Assembly: GCF_000412635.1 (NCBI RefSeq)
Contig: NZ_ASTG01000013.1
Span: 86,138-150,137, forward strand
DNA: 64,000 nt
Direction: 5' to 3'
From: Sphingobium bisphenolivorans
GTDB taxonomy: Bacteria; Pseudomonadota; Alphaproteobacteria; Sphingomonadales; Sphingomonadaceae
The notes beneath the pieces were generated by a model. The model saw only the letters and a program-made list of their open reading frames with translations. It ran no database searches and was not told where the DNA came from. Shown piece by piece: positions 35,946 to 44,736 of the stretch (positions are counted from its first letter, which is position 1; every line of letters begins with the position of its first letter). A program made the position numbers and the translations under genes.

Positions 35946-37819
35946 TCTGCAGCAAACCCCTATGTGTGCGTACGAAGGGGGACAGACCGATAGCTAAGCA
36001 AAAGGACGATATTGTCGCCGGTGACGAGCGGACGCTCGATCTCTGGCCGATCGGCAACTGCCAGGCCTCCGCGCTGATCGATCGCGCGGGTCGCATGGTC
36101 TGGGCCTGCGTGCCCCGCGTGGACGGCGACCCGGTCTTCTCCGCGCTGCTGGACGACAAGGCGTGGGATCAGCCTGAAGCGCGCGGTTTCTGGGCGATCG
36201 AGCTGGAAAACTGCGTCTCGGTCGAACAGCATTATATCCGCAATACGCCGGTTCTGGTCACTCGCCAGTCGGACTCCCAGGGCAACGCGATCGAGTTGCT
36301 CGATTTCTGTCCGCGCCACAAGCATCTCGGCCGCATGTACCGTCCGGTCGCCTTCGCGCGGATCGTCAGGGCCGTCTCGGGCAGCCCGCGCGTCCGCGTC
36401 CGGTTGCGCCCCACGACGTCATGGCATTCGGAAAAGGTTCCGATCAGCTATGGCTCCAATCATATCAGGCTGGTCCTTTCCTATATGGCGATGCGAGTTT
36501 CGACCAACGCGCCCATCGGCCTCATCTCCCAGGAAAGCTGGTTCCGGCTTGAGCATGACATGCACTTCTTCCTGGGGCCGGATGAGAGCTTCTCCGATGC
36601 TTTGCGCCCGGCTGTCGAGCGGATGCTGGACGACACTATCCTAGAATGGCAACTGTGGGTGCGCGGCCTCGCCATCCCGGCGGAGTGGCAGGAGGCCGTC
36701 ATTCGCTCCGCCATCACGCTCAAGCTCTGCCAGCATGAGGAAACCGGCGCGATCGTTGCCGCGCTGACCACCAGCATTCCCGAACATGCCGATTCCGGCC
36801 GCAACTGGGACTATCGCTACTGCTGGATCAGGGATGCCTATTATACGGTCGAGGCGCTGAACCGGCTCGGCGCGCTCGACGTCCTGGAAAGCTACCTCGT
36901 CTATCTGCGCAACATCGTCGATGGCGCGCGCGGCGGGCATATCCAACCCCTCTACGACGTGCGCGGCAACGCCACGCTGGAGGAGAAGGAGGCTACGAAC
37001 CTGCCGGGCTATCGCGGCATGGGTCCGGTGCGGGTGGGTAACGCCGCCTATTACCAGGTCCAGCACGACGCCTATGGTCAGATCGTCCTCTCCTCGGTCC
37101 AAGGCTTTATCGACCAGCGCCTGCTGCGCATGGCCGGCATGTCCGACTTCGAGGCCCTGGAGGCAGTCGGCGAGCGCGCCTGGGCCGTTTACGACCAGCC
37201 CGACGCTGGCCTGTGGGAATTACGCACACGCGCTCACGTCCACAGCTACAGCGCGGTCATGTGCTGGGCGGCGTGCGACCGCCTCGCCCATGCGGCGGAA
37301 GCGCTGGGGCTGGCCGAACGAGAGGTCCATTGGCGCGAACGGGCGGAAGTCATGAAGGCGCGGATCCTGCAATCCGCCTGGCGGACCAACAGCAACGCCA
37401 TCTCCGCCAATTTTGAGGATGACGCGCGCGACGCATCGCTCCTCCAGCTTCTCGACCTGCGCTTCCTTTCGGCCGACAACCCCATGTTCATCGGGACGCT
37501 GAAGGCGCTGGAGAAGGATTTGCGGCGCGGCAACAACATGCTGCGCTACAGCGCGCCCGATGATTTTGGCGAGCCCGTGACCGCCTTCAACGTCTGCACA
37601 TTCTGGCTGATCGAGGCGCTGCACCGCACCGGACGGACGGAAGAAGCACGCAGCCTGTTCGAAGAAATGCTGTCCCGTCGCACCGCCGCCGGGTTGCTTT
37701 CGGAAGACATCGATCCCCTGACCGGAGAATTGTGGGGCAATTATCCCCAGACCTACTCGCTAGTCGGCATCATCAACTGCGCCGTGCTGTTGAGCAAACC
37801 ATGGAGCGTGATGCGTTGA
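35942..37819 (+). CDS. Glycoside hydrolase family 15 protein (glucoamylase/trehalase-like)
   Basis: A 625-residue GH15-type protein of the trehalase/glucodextranase subgroup, with the catalytic-acid region in NWDYRYCWIRDAYYT and the C-terminal GELWGNYPQTYSLVGI block. Proteins in this context are trehalase-like and degrade trehalose or similar sugars. No signal peptide is visible, so it would act in the cytoplasm. The start is unclear: the first codon here is a TTG that overlaps the otsB stop, a GTG occurs at 35966, and a purine-rich aaggggga precedes an ATA codon at 35990. No in-frame ATG fits the family N-terminus. It lies between otsB and otsA. Confidence 0.85.
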   Translation: MICSKPLCVRTKGDRPIAKQKDDIVAGDERTLDLWPIGNCQASALIDRAGRMVWACVPRVDGDPVFSALLDDKAWDQPEARGFWAIELENCVSVEQHYIRNTPVLVTRQSDSQGNAIELLDFCPRHKHLGRMYRPVAFARIVRAVSGSPRVRVRLRPTTSWHSEKVPISYGSNHIRLVLSYMAMRVSTNAPIGLISQESWFRLEHDMHFFLGPDESFSDALRPAVERMLDDTILEWQLWVRGLAIPAEWQEAVIRSAITLKLCQHEETGAIVAALTTSIPEHADSGRNWDYRYCWIRDAYYTVEALNRLGALDVLESYLVYLRNIVDGARGGHIQPLYDVRGNATLEEKEATNLPGYRGMGPVRVGNAAYYQVQHDAYGQIVLSSVQGFIDQRLLRMAGMSDFEALEAVGERAWAVYDQPDAGLWELRTRAHVHSYSAVMCWAACDRLAHAAEALGLAEREVHWRERAEVMKARILQSAWRTNSNAISANFEDDARDASLLQLLDLRFLSADNPMFIGTLKALEKDLRRGNNMLRYSAPDDFGEPVTAFNVCTFWLIEALHRTGRTEEARSLFEEMLSRRTAAGLLSEDIDPLTGELWGNYPQTYSLVGIINCAVLLSKPWSVMR

Positions 37820-39219
37820 GCCGCCTGATAGTCATTTCCAACCGGGTCAGTAGACCCACCAAGACGGGCAATCAGGGCGGCCTGGCGGTCGCCCTCTCCC
37901 AGGCCCTGCGTGAAAGCCGGGGCATCTGGATGGGCTGGTCCGGTGAGGTGACGGAGAATTTCACGGGGCAGATCGGCTTTGCGGAAGACGAAGGCGTCAA
38001 GACCGCGACGATCGACCTGGAAGAGCAGGATATCGACGAATATTATAACGGCTATGCCAACAAGACATTGTGGCCGCTGTTCCATTTCCGCATCGATCTG
38101 GCCGAATATGCCCGCGATTTCGAGGGCGGCTACAACCGCGTCAACCAGCGGTTCGCCGACACCGCCAGCCCATTGATCGAGCCGGACGACATCATCTGGG
38201 TCCATGACTATCACATGATCCCGCTCGGCGACATGCTGCGTCGGCGGGGGCACCAGAACCGGATGGGCTTCTTTCTGCACATCCCTTGGCCGCCAACCCG
38301 GCTCCTCGTGTCCCTGCCCCACCATACCAAGCTGGTGCAGACGCTGTTCGCCTATGACGTCGTCGGCTTCCACACGGAGGAATGGCTGGAATCCTTCCGC
38401 CATTATGTGGAGCGGGAGATGGGCGGCACCGTCAACGGCGACCTGGTGACCTTGGGCGACCGCACCATTCAGGCGATCGCCTGCCCGATCGGCATCAACG
38501 CCCAGCAGTTCGCGAGCGCGGCGGTCAGCGACGATGCGAAGGACATGTATGAGAAGGTCCGTCGCTCGCTGCAGGACCGGTCGATGATCGTCGGCGTCGA
38601 CCGTCTGGACTACAGCAAGGGCCTCGAAGAACGCTTCAACGGCTTCGCCCGCTTCCTGAAGGATCATCCCGAACAGCATCGCCACGTCGTGCTGACGCAG
38701 ATCGCTCCGCCCTCGCGCGGAGAGGTGGAGAGCTATCAACAGATCCGCGCGACGCTCGACGCCATCGCGGGGCGGATCAACGGCGAATATAGCGACGTCG
38801 ACTGGACCCCGATCCGCTACGTCAACCAGGGCTATCCGCGCGACAAGCTTGCCGGCATCTATCGCGCCGCTCGCATCGGCCTCGTCACCCCTCTGCGCGA
38901 CGGCATGAACCTGGTCGCGAAGGAATATGTCGCCGCACAGAATCCCGATGATCCGGGCGTCCTCATTCTCTCCCGCTTCGCCGGGGCCGCGATGCAGTTG
39001 AAGGACGCGCTGCTGATCAATCCCTATAGCCCGGAGGAGATGTCCGACGCCATGACCCGCGCCCTCGCCATGCCGCTGGATGAGCGGAAACGGCGCTGGC
39101 GCTCTATGATGGACTGCGTCGAGGAGCAGGACATCACCTGGTGGCGCGAATGTTTCACCGCCCGCCTGACCGCCGTTCAGCGCGTTCCTTCCGATGCGGA
39201 GCCGGAGCCGGCTGGCTAG
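37801..39219 (+). CDS. otsA: Alpha,alpha-trehalose-phosphate synthase (UDP-forming)
   Basis: OtsA transfers glucose from UDP-glucose to glucose-6-phosphate. The 472-residue GT20 protein begins MERDALSRLIVISNRVS and shows SRPTKTGNQGGLAVAL, WVHDYHMIPLGDML, the LDYSKGLEERFNGF donor-site segment, and LRDGMNLVAKEYVA at the C-terminal domain. The ATG at 37801 overlaps the GH15 gene by 19 bases; a longer frame begins inside that gene. Otsamelin-like osmoprotection and stress storage is the known family role. Confidence 0.95.
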   Translation: MERDALSRLIVISNRVSRPTKTGNQGGLAVALSQALRESRGIWMGWSGEVTENFTGQIGFAEDEGVKTATIDLEEQDIDEYYNGYANKTLWPLFHFRIDLAEYARDFEGGYNRVNQRFADTASPLIEPDDIIWVHDYHMIPLGDMLRRRGHQNRMGFFLHIPWPPTRLLVSLPHHTKLVQTLFAYDVVGFHTEEWLESFRHYVEREMGGTVNGDLVTLGDRTIQAIACPIGINAQQFASAAVSDDAKDMYEKVRRSLQDRSMIVGVDRLDYSKGLEERFNGFARFLKDHPEQHRHVVLTQIAPPSRGEVESYQQIRATLDAIAGRINGEYSDVDWTPIRYVNQGYPRDKLAGIYRAARIGLVTPLRDGMNLVAKEYVAAQNPDDPGVLILSRFAGAAMQLKDALLINPYSPEEMSDAMTRALAMPLDERKRRWRSMMDCVEEQDITWWRECFTARLTAVQRVPSDAEPEPAG

Positions 39220-39220
39220 G

Positions 39221-39355
39221 ATGACGGGCGACCGGGAAGAGGATGGCGCAGGCCGGCTCGATATAATCCGCGCCCATGCCGGGCCGGTTATCGGCGTCAT
39301 CGGCCTCGCCGCATGGCTCGCCCTCCTATGGTTCATGTTCGGTGATGTCCTTTAG
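39221..39355 (+). CDS. Small 44-residue membrane protein
   Basis: A 44-codon open frame that begins one base after the otsA stop. The product starts [19 protein letters not shown] and has one hydrophobic stretch, [20 protein letters not shown], near its C-terminus, typical of small inner-membrane proteins. No family is recognised. Immediate proximity to otsA suggests co-transcription and translational coupling, and the codon use is not distinctive. It may be real, but evidence is limited to context and the membrane helix. Confidence 0.5.
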   Translation: MTGDREEDGAGRLDIIRAHAGPVIGVIGLAAWLALLWFMFGDVL

Positions 39356-39513
39356 GATCGCTCCCGAAACGGCCCGCTTTTTCCATCGCTCTCTGCCCGT
39401 TTGCACCCCCTGACGCTTTGGTCTATGGGCCGTCATCAACAGCCCCGGCCACCGCTGATCCATTGATTCGCGTTTGCCGGGGCACATTCTTTCTTGGAAA
39501 GACAGGAACGCGC

Positions 39514-40296
39514 ATGGCCCGTCGCCGCCAGATCTACGAAGGCAAGGCAAAGATCCTTTACGAAGGCCCTGAGCCCGGCACGATCATCCAGTATTTCAAG
39601 GATGACGCCACCGCCTTCAACGCGCAGAAGAAGGGCACGATCTCCGGCAAGGGCGTGCTCAACAACCGTATTTCCGAGCATATCTTCACCCTGCTCGGCC
39701 AGATCGGCGTGCCGACCCACTTCATCCGCCGCCTCAACATGCGCGAGCAACTGGTGCGCCAGGTCGAGATCGTGCCGATCGAGGTCGTTGTGCGGAACGT
39801 CGCCGCCGGCTCGCTCAGCAAGAAGCTGGGGATCGAGGAAGGCACGCAGCTGCCCCGCACGCTGATCGAATATTGCTACAAGGACGACGCGCTGGGCGAC
39901 CCGCTCGTGTCCGAAGAACATATCGCCTGCTTCGGCTGGGCCAGCCAGGAAGAGATGCACGATATCGCCGACATGGCGATCCGCATCAACGACTTCATGT
40001 GCGGCCTGTTCGCCGGCATCGGCATCCGCCTGATCGACTTCAAGCTGGAGTTCGGGCGCCTGTGGGACGGCGACTATAGCCGCATCATCCTGGCTGACGA
40101 GATCAGCCCGGACGGCTGCCGCCTGTGGGACATGAACACCGGCGAGAAGCTGGACAAGGACCGCTTCCGCCGCGATCTCGGCGGCGAAGTCGAAGCCTAT
40201 CAGGAGGTCGCCCGGCGGCTGGGCCTGCTGCCCGAGGGTGCGGATACGACTGTTCTCGACCTCGACACGCATCGCAAGAAGCGCAGCAAGGACTGA
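39514..40296 (+). CDS. purC: Phosphoribosylaminoimidazole-succinocarboxamide synthase
   Basis: PurC condenses CAIR with aspartate in purine synthesis (SAICAR synthase). The 260-residue protein starts [18 protein letters not shown] at the ATG at 39514 and shows the ATP-grasp-type elements [21 protein letters not shown], the [12 protein letters not shown] block, and LIDFKLEFG with [12 protein letters not shown] for metal and substrate binding. Length is usual. It stands upstream of the purS-purQ genes and is separated from them by a TauE/SafE permease on the other strand. Confidence 0.96.
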   Translation: MARRRQIYEGKAKILYEGPEPGTIIQYFKDDATAFNAQKKGTISGKGVLNNRISEHIFTLLGQIGVPTHFIRRLNMREQLVRQVEIVPIEVVVRNVAAGSLSKKLGIEEGTQLPRTLIEYCYKDDALGDPLVSEEHIACFGWASQEEMHDIADMAIRINDFMCGLFAGIGIRLIDFKLEFGRLWDGDYSRIILADEISPDGCRLWDMNTGEKLDKDRFRRDLGGEVEAYQEVARRLGLLPEGADTTVLDLDTHRKKRSKD

Positions 40297-40327
40297 TCAG
40301 CCGGCACTGATTGCAGGGGCGCGTTGC

Positions 40328-41080
40328 TCAGGCCAGCAGCGCGTCCGCCATCAGCTTGATCCCCAGCAACACCATCAGCACATAAATCAGCGTGTAGAAG
40401 CGCGCCGGATCGACCCGCCGCACCAACGCCACGCCCGCGAAGGTCGCGAGCACCGCTACCGGCACCAGCATCGCCGTCGCGAGCAGATTTTCCCGCGTGA
40501 ACTGCCCCAGCGCCGCATAGGCGGGCACCTTGATCCAGTTCATCGCGGCGAACGCGATAGCGGTCGTGCCGACCAGCATGTCGCGCGGCAGCCGCTTGGG
40601 CAGCACCCACATCTGGAAGGGCGGCGATCCCGCATGGGCAATCTGGCTGGTAAAGCCGCTCGCCACACCGAACAGCATGCCCATCCATGCCGGCGAGTTG
40701 GACGGGAGCACCATCGTCCCGCCCCGTTCCACCCACAGCCGCTGCAGACCAAACAAGGTCGAGATCAGGCCCAGAGCGCCGAGCACGGTCGTCTCCGGCA
40801 CCTGCGCAGCGAAGACATAGCCCAGGCCCACGCCCGCCGCCATGCCGGGCAGCATCACCTTGATGACATAGCGGTCCCAGCTGTGCCGGAACGCCCAGAC
40901 GCTGACGGCATCCTGCACGATCAGGATCGGCAGCATGATCGCGGCGCCGCGCACCGGATCCACGCCGAGCGCCATGATCGGCATCGCCAGCGCACCGACA
41001 CCGGCAAAGCCGCCCTTGGCCAGGCCGGAGAGAAGGACCGCGACAAAAGCACAGAGATAATAGAGATGGTCGGGCTGCAT
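40328..41080 (-). CDS. TauE/SafE family permease
   Basis: A 250-residue multi-pass membrane protein of the TauE/SafE (DUF81) family, which exports sulfite, sulfoacetate and similar anions. Family blocks are visible: LSGLAKGGFAGVGALAMPIM at the first helix pair and AIAFAAMNWIKVPAYAALGQF at the second repeat, where the N and C halves repeat each other. The substrate is not known from sequence. Orientation is opposite to purC and purS. Its 3' end lies 31 bases from purC. Confidence 0.85.
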   Translation of the reverse strand: MQPDHLYYLCAFVAVLLSGLAKGGFAGVGALAMPIMALGVDPVRGAAIMLPILIVQDAVSVWAFRHSWDRYVIKVMLPGMAAGVGLGYVFAAQVPETTVLGALGLISTLFGLQRLWVERGGTMVLPSNSPAWMGMLFGVASGFTSQIAHAGSPPFQMWVLPKRLPRDMLVGTTAIAFAAMNWIKVPAYAALGQFTRENLLATAMLVPVAVLATFAGVALVRRVDPARFYTLIYVLMVLLGIKLMADALLA

Positions 41081-41140
41081 GGCTCGCCCCTAGACCAGGC
41101 GCTTGGGGAAAGGGAGCCTTCTTTGCGGCTCTTCACCCGA

Positions 41141-41326
41141 TCAGTTGTTGGAGCGATAGCCGATCAGGACGCCAAAGGTGAAGGTCGCCAGCAGCGCAAG
41201 CTGCACGCGGCCATGCGGGTCCTCATAGCCCATGATCTGCTGACCAAAGGCAAACAGCCCCACGAACATCGCCAAAGCAAGACCGCCCATCGCAAAACCC
41301 CATGCTCGTTCAGCCGGTAATAGCAT
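41141..41326 (-). CDS. Small membrane protein with two helices
   Basis: A 61-residue protein with two hydrophobic segments (MGGLALAMFVGLFAFGQQI and LALLATFTFGVLIGY) separated by a short loop GYEDPHGRVQ. The ATG at 41326 gives a short positively charged N-terminus. No family is recognised. It precedes the TauE/SafE permease in the same direction with 60 bases between, so the two may be expressed together. Coding is supported by membrane topology only. Confidence 0.5.
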   Translation of the reverse strand: MLLPAERAWGFAMGGLALAMFVGLFAFGQQIMGYEDPHGRVQLALLATFTFGVLIGYRSNN

Positions 41327-41416
41327 CGGGCCGCTAACAAAAGCATAATGCCTTGCCTGTCGCGCCCCACGCGACTAGGGGGAGCGCGAGCGCCTGTTTA
41401 CGGAGTTTCTTACCTC

Positions 41417-41650
41417 ATGAAAGCCCGCATCTTCGTCACCCTCAAGGGCGGTGTCCTCGACCCGCAGGGCAAGGCGATCCACCACGCTCTGGACGGACTC
41501 GGCTTCTCCGGCGTCAATGACGTGCGCGCGGGCAAGCTCATCGAGCTGGACCTGGCGGACGGCACCAGCGACGAGGATATCGATGCCATGTGCCGCAAGC
41601 TGCTGGCGAACACCGTCATCGAAAACTACCGCATCGAGAAGGTGGCCTGA
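41417..41650 (+). CDS. purS: Phosphoribosylformylglycinamidine synthase subunit PurS
   Basis: PurS is the small bridging subunit of the three-part FGAM synthase (PurL-PurQ-PurS). The 77-residue protein matches the family in sequence, MKARIFVTLKGGVLDPQGKA, GLGFSGVNDVRAGK, and an acidic C-terminal helix. Its stop lies three bases before the purQ ATG, so translation is coupled. The start 41417 is the first ATG that leaves the family N-terminus intact. Confidence 0.94.
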   Translation: MKARIFVTLKGGVLDPQGKAIHHALDGLGFSGVNDVRAGKLIELDLADGTSDEDIDAMCRKLLANTVIENYRIEKVA

Positions 41651-41653
41651 GCC

Positions 41654-42328
41654 ATGAAAAGCGCTGTCATCGTCTTCCCCGGCAGCAATTGCGACCGTGA
41701 CCTGGCCGTCGCGTTCGAGGCGGTGAGCGGCTCCAAGCCGGTCATGATCTGGCACCGCGACACGGAACTGCCCGACGATCTCGACCTGATCGGCGTTCCG
41801 GGCGGCTTTTCCTATGGCGATTATCTCCGCTCCGGTGCTATGGCCGCGCGCTCACCCGTGATGCAGGCTGTTGCGAAAGCCGCCGAAAAGGGCGCCTATG
41901 TGCTCGGCATCTGCAACGGCTTTCAGGTGCTGACCGAGAGTGGTCTGCTGCCCGGCGCGCTGCTGCGCAATGCGGGCGGGCATTTCGTCTGCCGCGACGT
42001 CGCGCTGACGGTGGAGAACGCGCAAAGCGCTTTTACGAGCCGCTATGGCGCGGGTGAGGCGATCAGCTTCCCGGTCGCGCACCATGACGGCAATTATTTC
42101 GCCGACACCGAAACCTTGGATCGGCTGGAAGGCGAGGGCCGCGTCGCGCTGCGGTATGCGGAAAGCGTCAACGGTTCGGCGCGCAACATCGCGGGCATCC
42201 TGAACGAAGCCGGCAATGTGCTGGGCATGATGCCCCATCCCGAGCGCGTGATCGAACCCGCCCACGGCGCGACAGACGGCCGCCGCCTGTTCGAAGGACT
42301 GGTCGAGGGATTGCTGGCCCGCGCGTAA
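41654..42328 (+). CDS. purQ: Phosphoribosylformylglycinamidine synthase subunit PurQ
   Basis: PurQ is the glutamine amidotransferase subunit of FGAM synthase. The 224-residue class I glutaminase has the nucleophile cysteine in [10 protein letters not shown] and the His-Glu pair in [10 protein letters not shown]. Its N-terminus is [16 protein letters not shown], as usual. purL is not in the window. It follows purS closely and ends before the repeat-rich gap at 42.4 kb. Confidence 0.96.
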   Translation: MKSAVIVFPGSNCDRDLAVAFEAVSGSKPVMIWHRDTELPDDLDLIGVPGGFSYGDYLRSGAMAARSPVMQAVAKAAEKGAYVLGICNGFQVLTESGLLPGALLRNAGGHFVCRDVALTVENAQSAFTSRYGAGEAISFPVAHHDGNYFADTETLDRLEGEGRVALRYAESVNGSARNIAGILNEAGNVLGMMPHPERVIEPAHGATDGRRLFEGLVEGLLARA

Positions 42329-42380
42329 GGCTTCAGGCGCTCCCGCCGGGAGTGGCTGCGGACGACCAGAGCAAGACATT

Positions 42381-42403
42381 CCTTCTCCCTTGGAGGGAGA
42401 AGG
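42381..42403. repeat. Dispersed palindrome, part of a longer repeat element
   Basis: The palindrome ccttctccc/gggagaagg with a 5-base centre, after purQ. It is followed to about 42460 by sequence resembling that at 51419-51500, including aggatac/ggatatg, agccttg, ggcgaag and a terminal gggagcgg. The two copies form a dispersed element, probably a non-coding repeat, and this copy could act as a terminator for purQ. Confidence 0.8.
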
Positions 42404-42534
42404 ATACGGAGCCTTGCTGAACGGAGTGAAGCTAGGCGAAGTTGGATGAGGGGGAGCGGCTACAGGCCAGTCTTTAGCCCGGATCACTCCCTCACCCAGC
42501 TACGGCTAGGCAGCAAGCTGCCAAGCCGGCGCAG

Positions 42535-42556
42535 CCCTCTCCCTCAAGGGAGAGGG
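42535..42556. repeat. Palindrome with arms ccctctccct/agggagaggg
   Basis: A 22-base palindrome just downstream of the tyrosine autokinase gene, related to the copy at 42381 and inverted relative to it. The two bracket a segment of about 130 bases without any convincing gene, so the purQ-autokinase gap is a repeat-rich convergent terminator region. Confidence 0.75.
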
Positions 42557-42627
42557 ATAAGAGAAGAATGTCCGCTATCCACCCAAAACAGACGCGCCAC
42601 ATACCCAGCAGGGCCAGCGGCGTCAGC

Positions 42628-44736
42628 CTACCCGCCCCGATGATAGTCATATTCAAACGTGCGGCTTTGCTGCTTGGTCAAAACCCCGCCGATAATCGCG
42701 CCGCCCGCGCGGCGCAGCCGTTCCACCGCGACCCGCAGGCCGCCATGGTGATTGCGTCCCCATTCGACCACCAGCAATGTCGCCTGCGCCTTGCTCGCGA
42801 GCAGCGACGCGTCAGACAGCCCAAGGATCGGCGGCGCGTCGATCAGGACCGTGTCATAGCGGTCCCGCACCATTGCCAGCATTGCGTCGAGCGCCGGCGT
42901 CACAAGCAACTCAGCCGGATTGGGCGGGATCGCCCCGCAGGGTAGCAGGGCCACGCCGGCGACGCCGCTGTCCATGATCACCTCATCGACCTTGGCCTGC
43001 CCCGTCAGCAATTCGCTGATGCCGCGCCCCGGCGCCACACCGAACAGGCTGTGCTGCTTGGGCCGGCGCATATCCGCGTCCACGACCAGAACGCGCTTGT
43101 TGAGCTTTGCCAAGGCCCGCGCCAGTGCGTGCAGGCTGGACGATTTGCCCTCCCCCTCCTGCGCGCTCGTCACAAGGATGGATCGCGGCAATCCGCCCGC
43201 CGACCCCAGCAGCAGCGAGGAGGCGATCGGCGCGAAAATTTCAGGTGACGCCCTGTCGCCCGCAGGCACCGCGCCCAGCAGCGGCAGATTGACCCGCTCG
43301 GCCAGCGTATCCGCCGACGTCACCGCATCATCGAAAATATGCCGCGCACCGACCAGCAGCAGCCCCAGCACGAACCCGCCCAGCGAGGCGATGAGCAGCG
43401 TTCGGCCAATGTCTGGCGATGAGGGTTGCGAAGGCACCGCCGCGCGATCGAGCGGCTGAATGCGCCCGGCCTGGAACCCGGCCTGAGAAGCCATGTCGCG
43501 ATAGCGTTGCAAGAGGCTGTCGTGCAGCAGCCGGAATGTATCGACCTGCCGCTCCAATATGCTCATCTGCACGCCTCGGCCCCGCTCGGCCAAGGCCTGC
43601 CGCTCGACATCGCTAATCTCGGCCCGAATCTGCCTTTCGCCATGGACGGCGACGTCGAACTGCTCCTTCAGTGACGCGCGGATGGTCGCGGCCATCGTCT
43701 GCGCCTGGTCGTCGAGCGCCGCGAGCCGCGCCCGCGCCTCCCGCATTTCAGGGTGAGCGTCTTTCCGGAACTGCCGCTCCTGGATCACCTCCGCACGGGC
43801 CTGCGCACGCTGCGCCATCAGCTGCTGCATCGCGCCATTGTTGAGCACTTCGGGCAAGGTTTCGACGCTCGACAGGCGGGCGCTCTCCCACCGCTTCTGT
43901 GCGGCGATCCGGTCGGCCGTCGCCTGGGCGCGGAAGCCGTTGAGCTGCGCCAGCCGCGTGGCGGTCGTCCCTTCCGGCGGGGCGTTCGCAGGACCAGCAT
44001 CACCCTCTGCGTCCGCTCCGCCCGCTCGCGCCGCGTAGACTGCCAGATCGCGCTCCGCCTTCTCCAGCTCCCGGCGCGCTCCATCCAGCTCACCCAGCAG
44101 GAAGCGGCGTGCCTGCACGCCGGATTCAAAGCCGCGCTTCAGGTCCGCGCGGATCAGGCTGTCAGCATAGCTGTTGGCGACCCGCGCCGATAAAACCGGG
44201 TCGGCGGCGATGAAGCTGATCCGGATCACACGCGACTTGCCGGGCAGCTCGACCCGAAGATTGTCGCGCAGCAACTGCACGACGCGCTCGGTTTCGACCT
44301 GGCGGTGGCTGAGCGATCCAACGCCCCGCTCGGGCCGGCGCACGTCCATGCCATCGAAGAAGGTGCGGCTGCCCACCAGAGCCAGTTCCCGCGCCACATC
44401 TTCCGCAAGCGCGCGGCTGCGCAGCACTTCCAGCTCGGTCTGCATCAGCGCTTCATTATCCGCCGGTGCAGCGGGCCTCTGCGCCGCCGCTGCGCCCGCC
44501 GCTCCCGCAGGCACATCCTCGACCTCGACGGAAGCGGTCGCCCGATATTCCGGGCTCGTGAAGAGAATGAAGAGAACGCCCGCCAGCAGGCTGAGCGCCA
44601 TGGTCACGAACAGGATGATCCTATGCCGCCACACCGCCGTCCAGGCAGCGCTGCTCATCGCGGCGATCCGCGCGGCGCTGCCTTCCCGGCCAGCCGGCGC
44701 GGGTTCATCGTCGATCAGATAGCTCGGCCCCGCCAT
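42628..44736 (-). CDS. Polysaccharide biosynthesis tyrosine autokinase (Wzc/GumC-like)
   Basis: A 702-residue inner-membrane polysaccharide co-polymerase fused to a bacterial tyrosine kinase. The N-terminal Wzz domain has a first membrane helix (IILFVTMALSLLAGVLFIL) and coiled-coil periplasmic part. The second membrane helix is TLLIASLGGFVLGLLLVGA. The kinase domain follows with Walker A TSAQEGEGKSSSLHA, Walker A' VLVVDADMRRP and Walker B VLIDAPPI. The C-terminal tyrosine cluster is short, with two tyrosines in FEYDYHRGG. It controls chain length and export in concert with the Wza-type protein encoded upstream. Confidence 0.92.
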   Translation of the reverse strand: MAGPSYLIDDEPAPAGREGSAARIAAMSSAAWTAVWRHRIILFVTMALSLLAGVLFILFTSPEYRATASVEVEDVPAGAAGAAAAQRPAAPADNEALMQTELEVLRSRALAEDVARELALVGSRTFFDGMDVRRPERGVGSLSHRQVETERVVQLLRDNLRVELPGKSRVIRISFIAADPVLSARVANSYADSLIRADLKRGFESGVQARRFLLGELDGARRELEKAERDLAVYAARAGGADAEGDAGPANAPPEGTTATRLAQLNGFRAQATADRIAAQKRWESARLSSVETLPEVLNNGAMQQLMAQRAQARAEVIQERQFRKDAHPEMREARARLAALDDQAQTMAATIRASLKEQFDVAVHGERQIRAEISDVERQALAERGRGVQMSILERQVDTFRLLHDSLLQRYRDMASQAGFQAGRIQPLDRAAVPSQPSSPDIGRTLLIASLGGFVLGLLLVGARHIFDDAVTSADTLAERVNLPLLGAVPAGDRASPEIFAPIASSLLLGSAGGLPRSILVTSAQEGEGKSSSLHALARALAKLNKRVLVVDADMRRPKQHSLFGVAPGRGISELLTGQAKVDEVIMDSGVAGVALLPCGAIPPNPAELLVTPALDAMLAMVRDRYDTVLIDAPPILGLSDASLLASKAQATLLVVEWGRNHHGGLRVAVERLRRAGGAIIGGVLTKQQSRTFEYDYHRGG

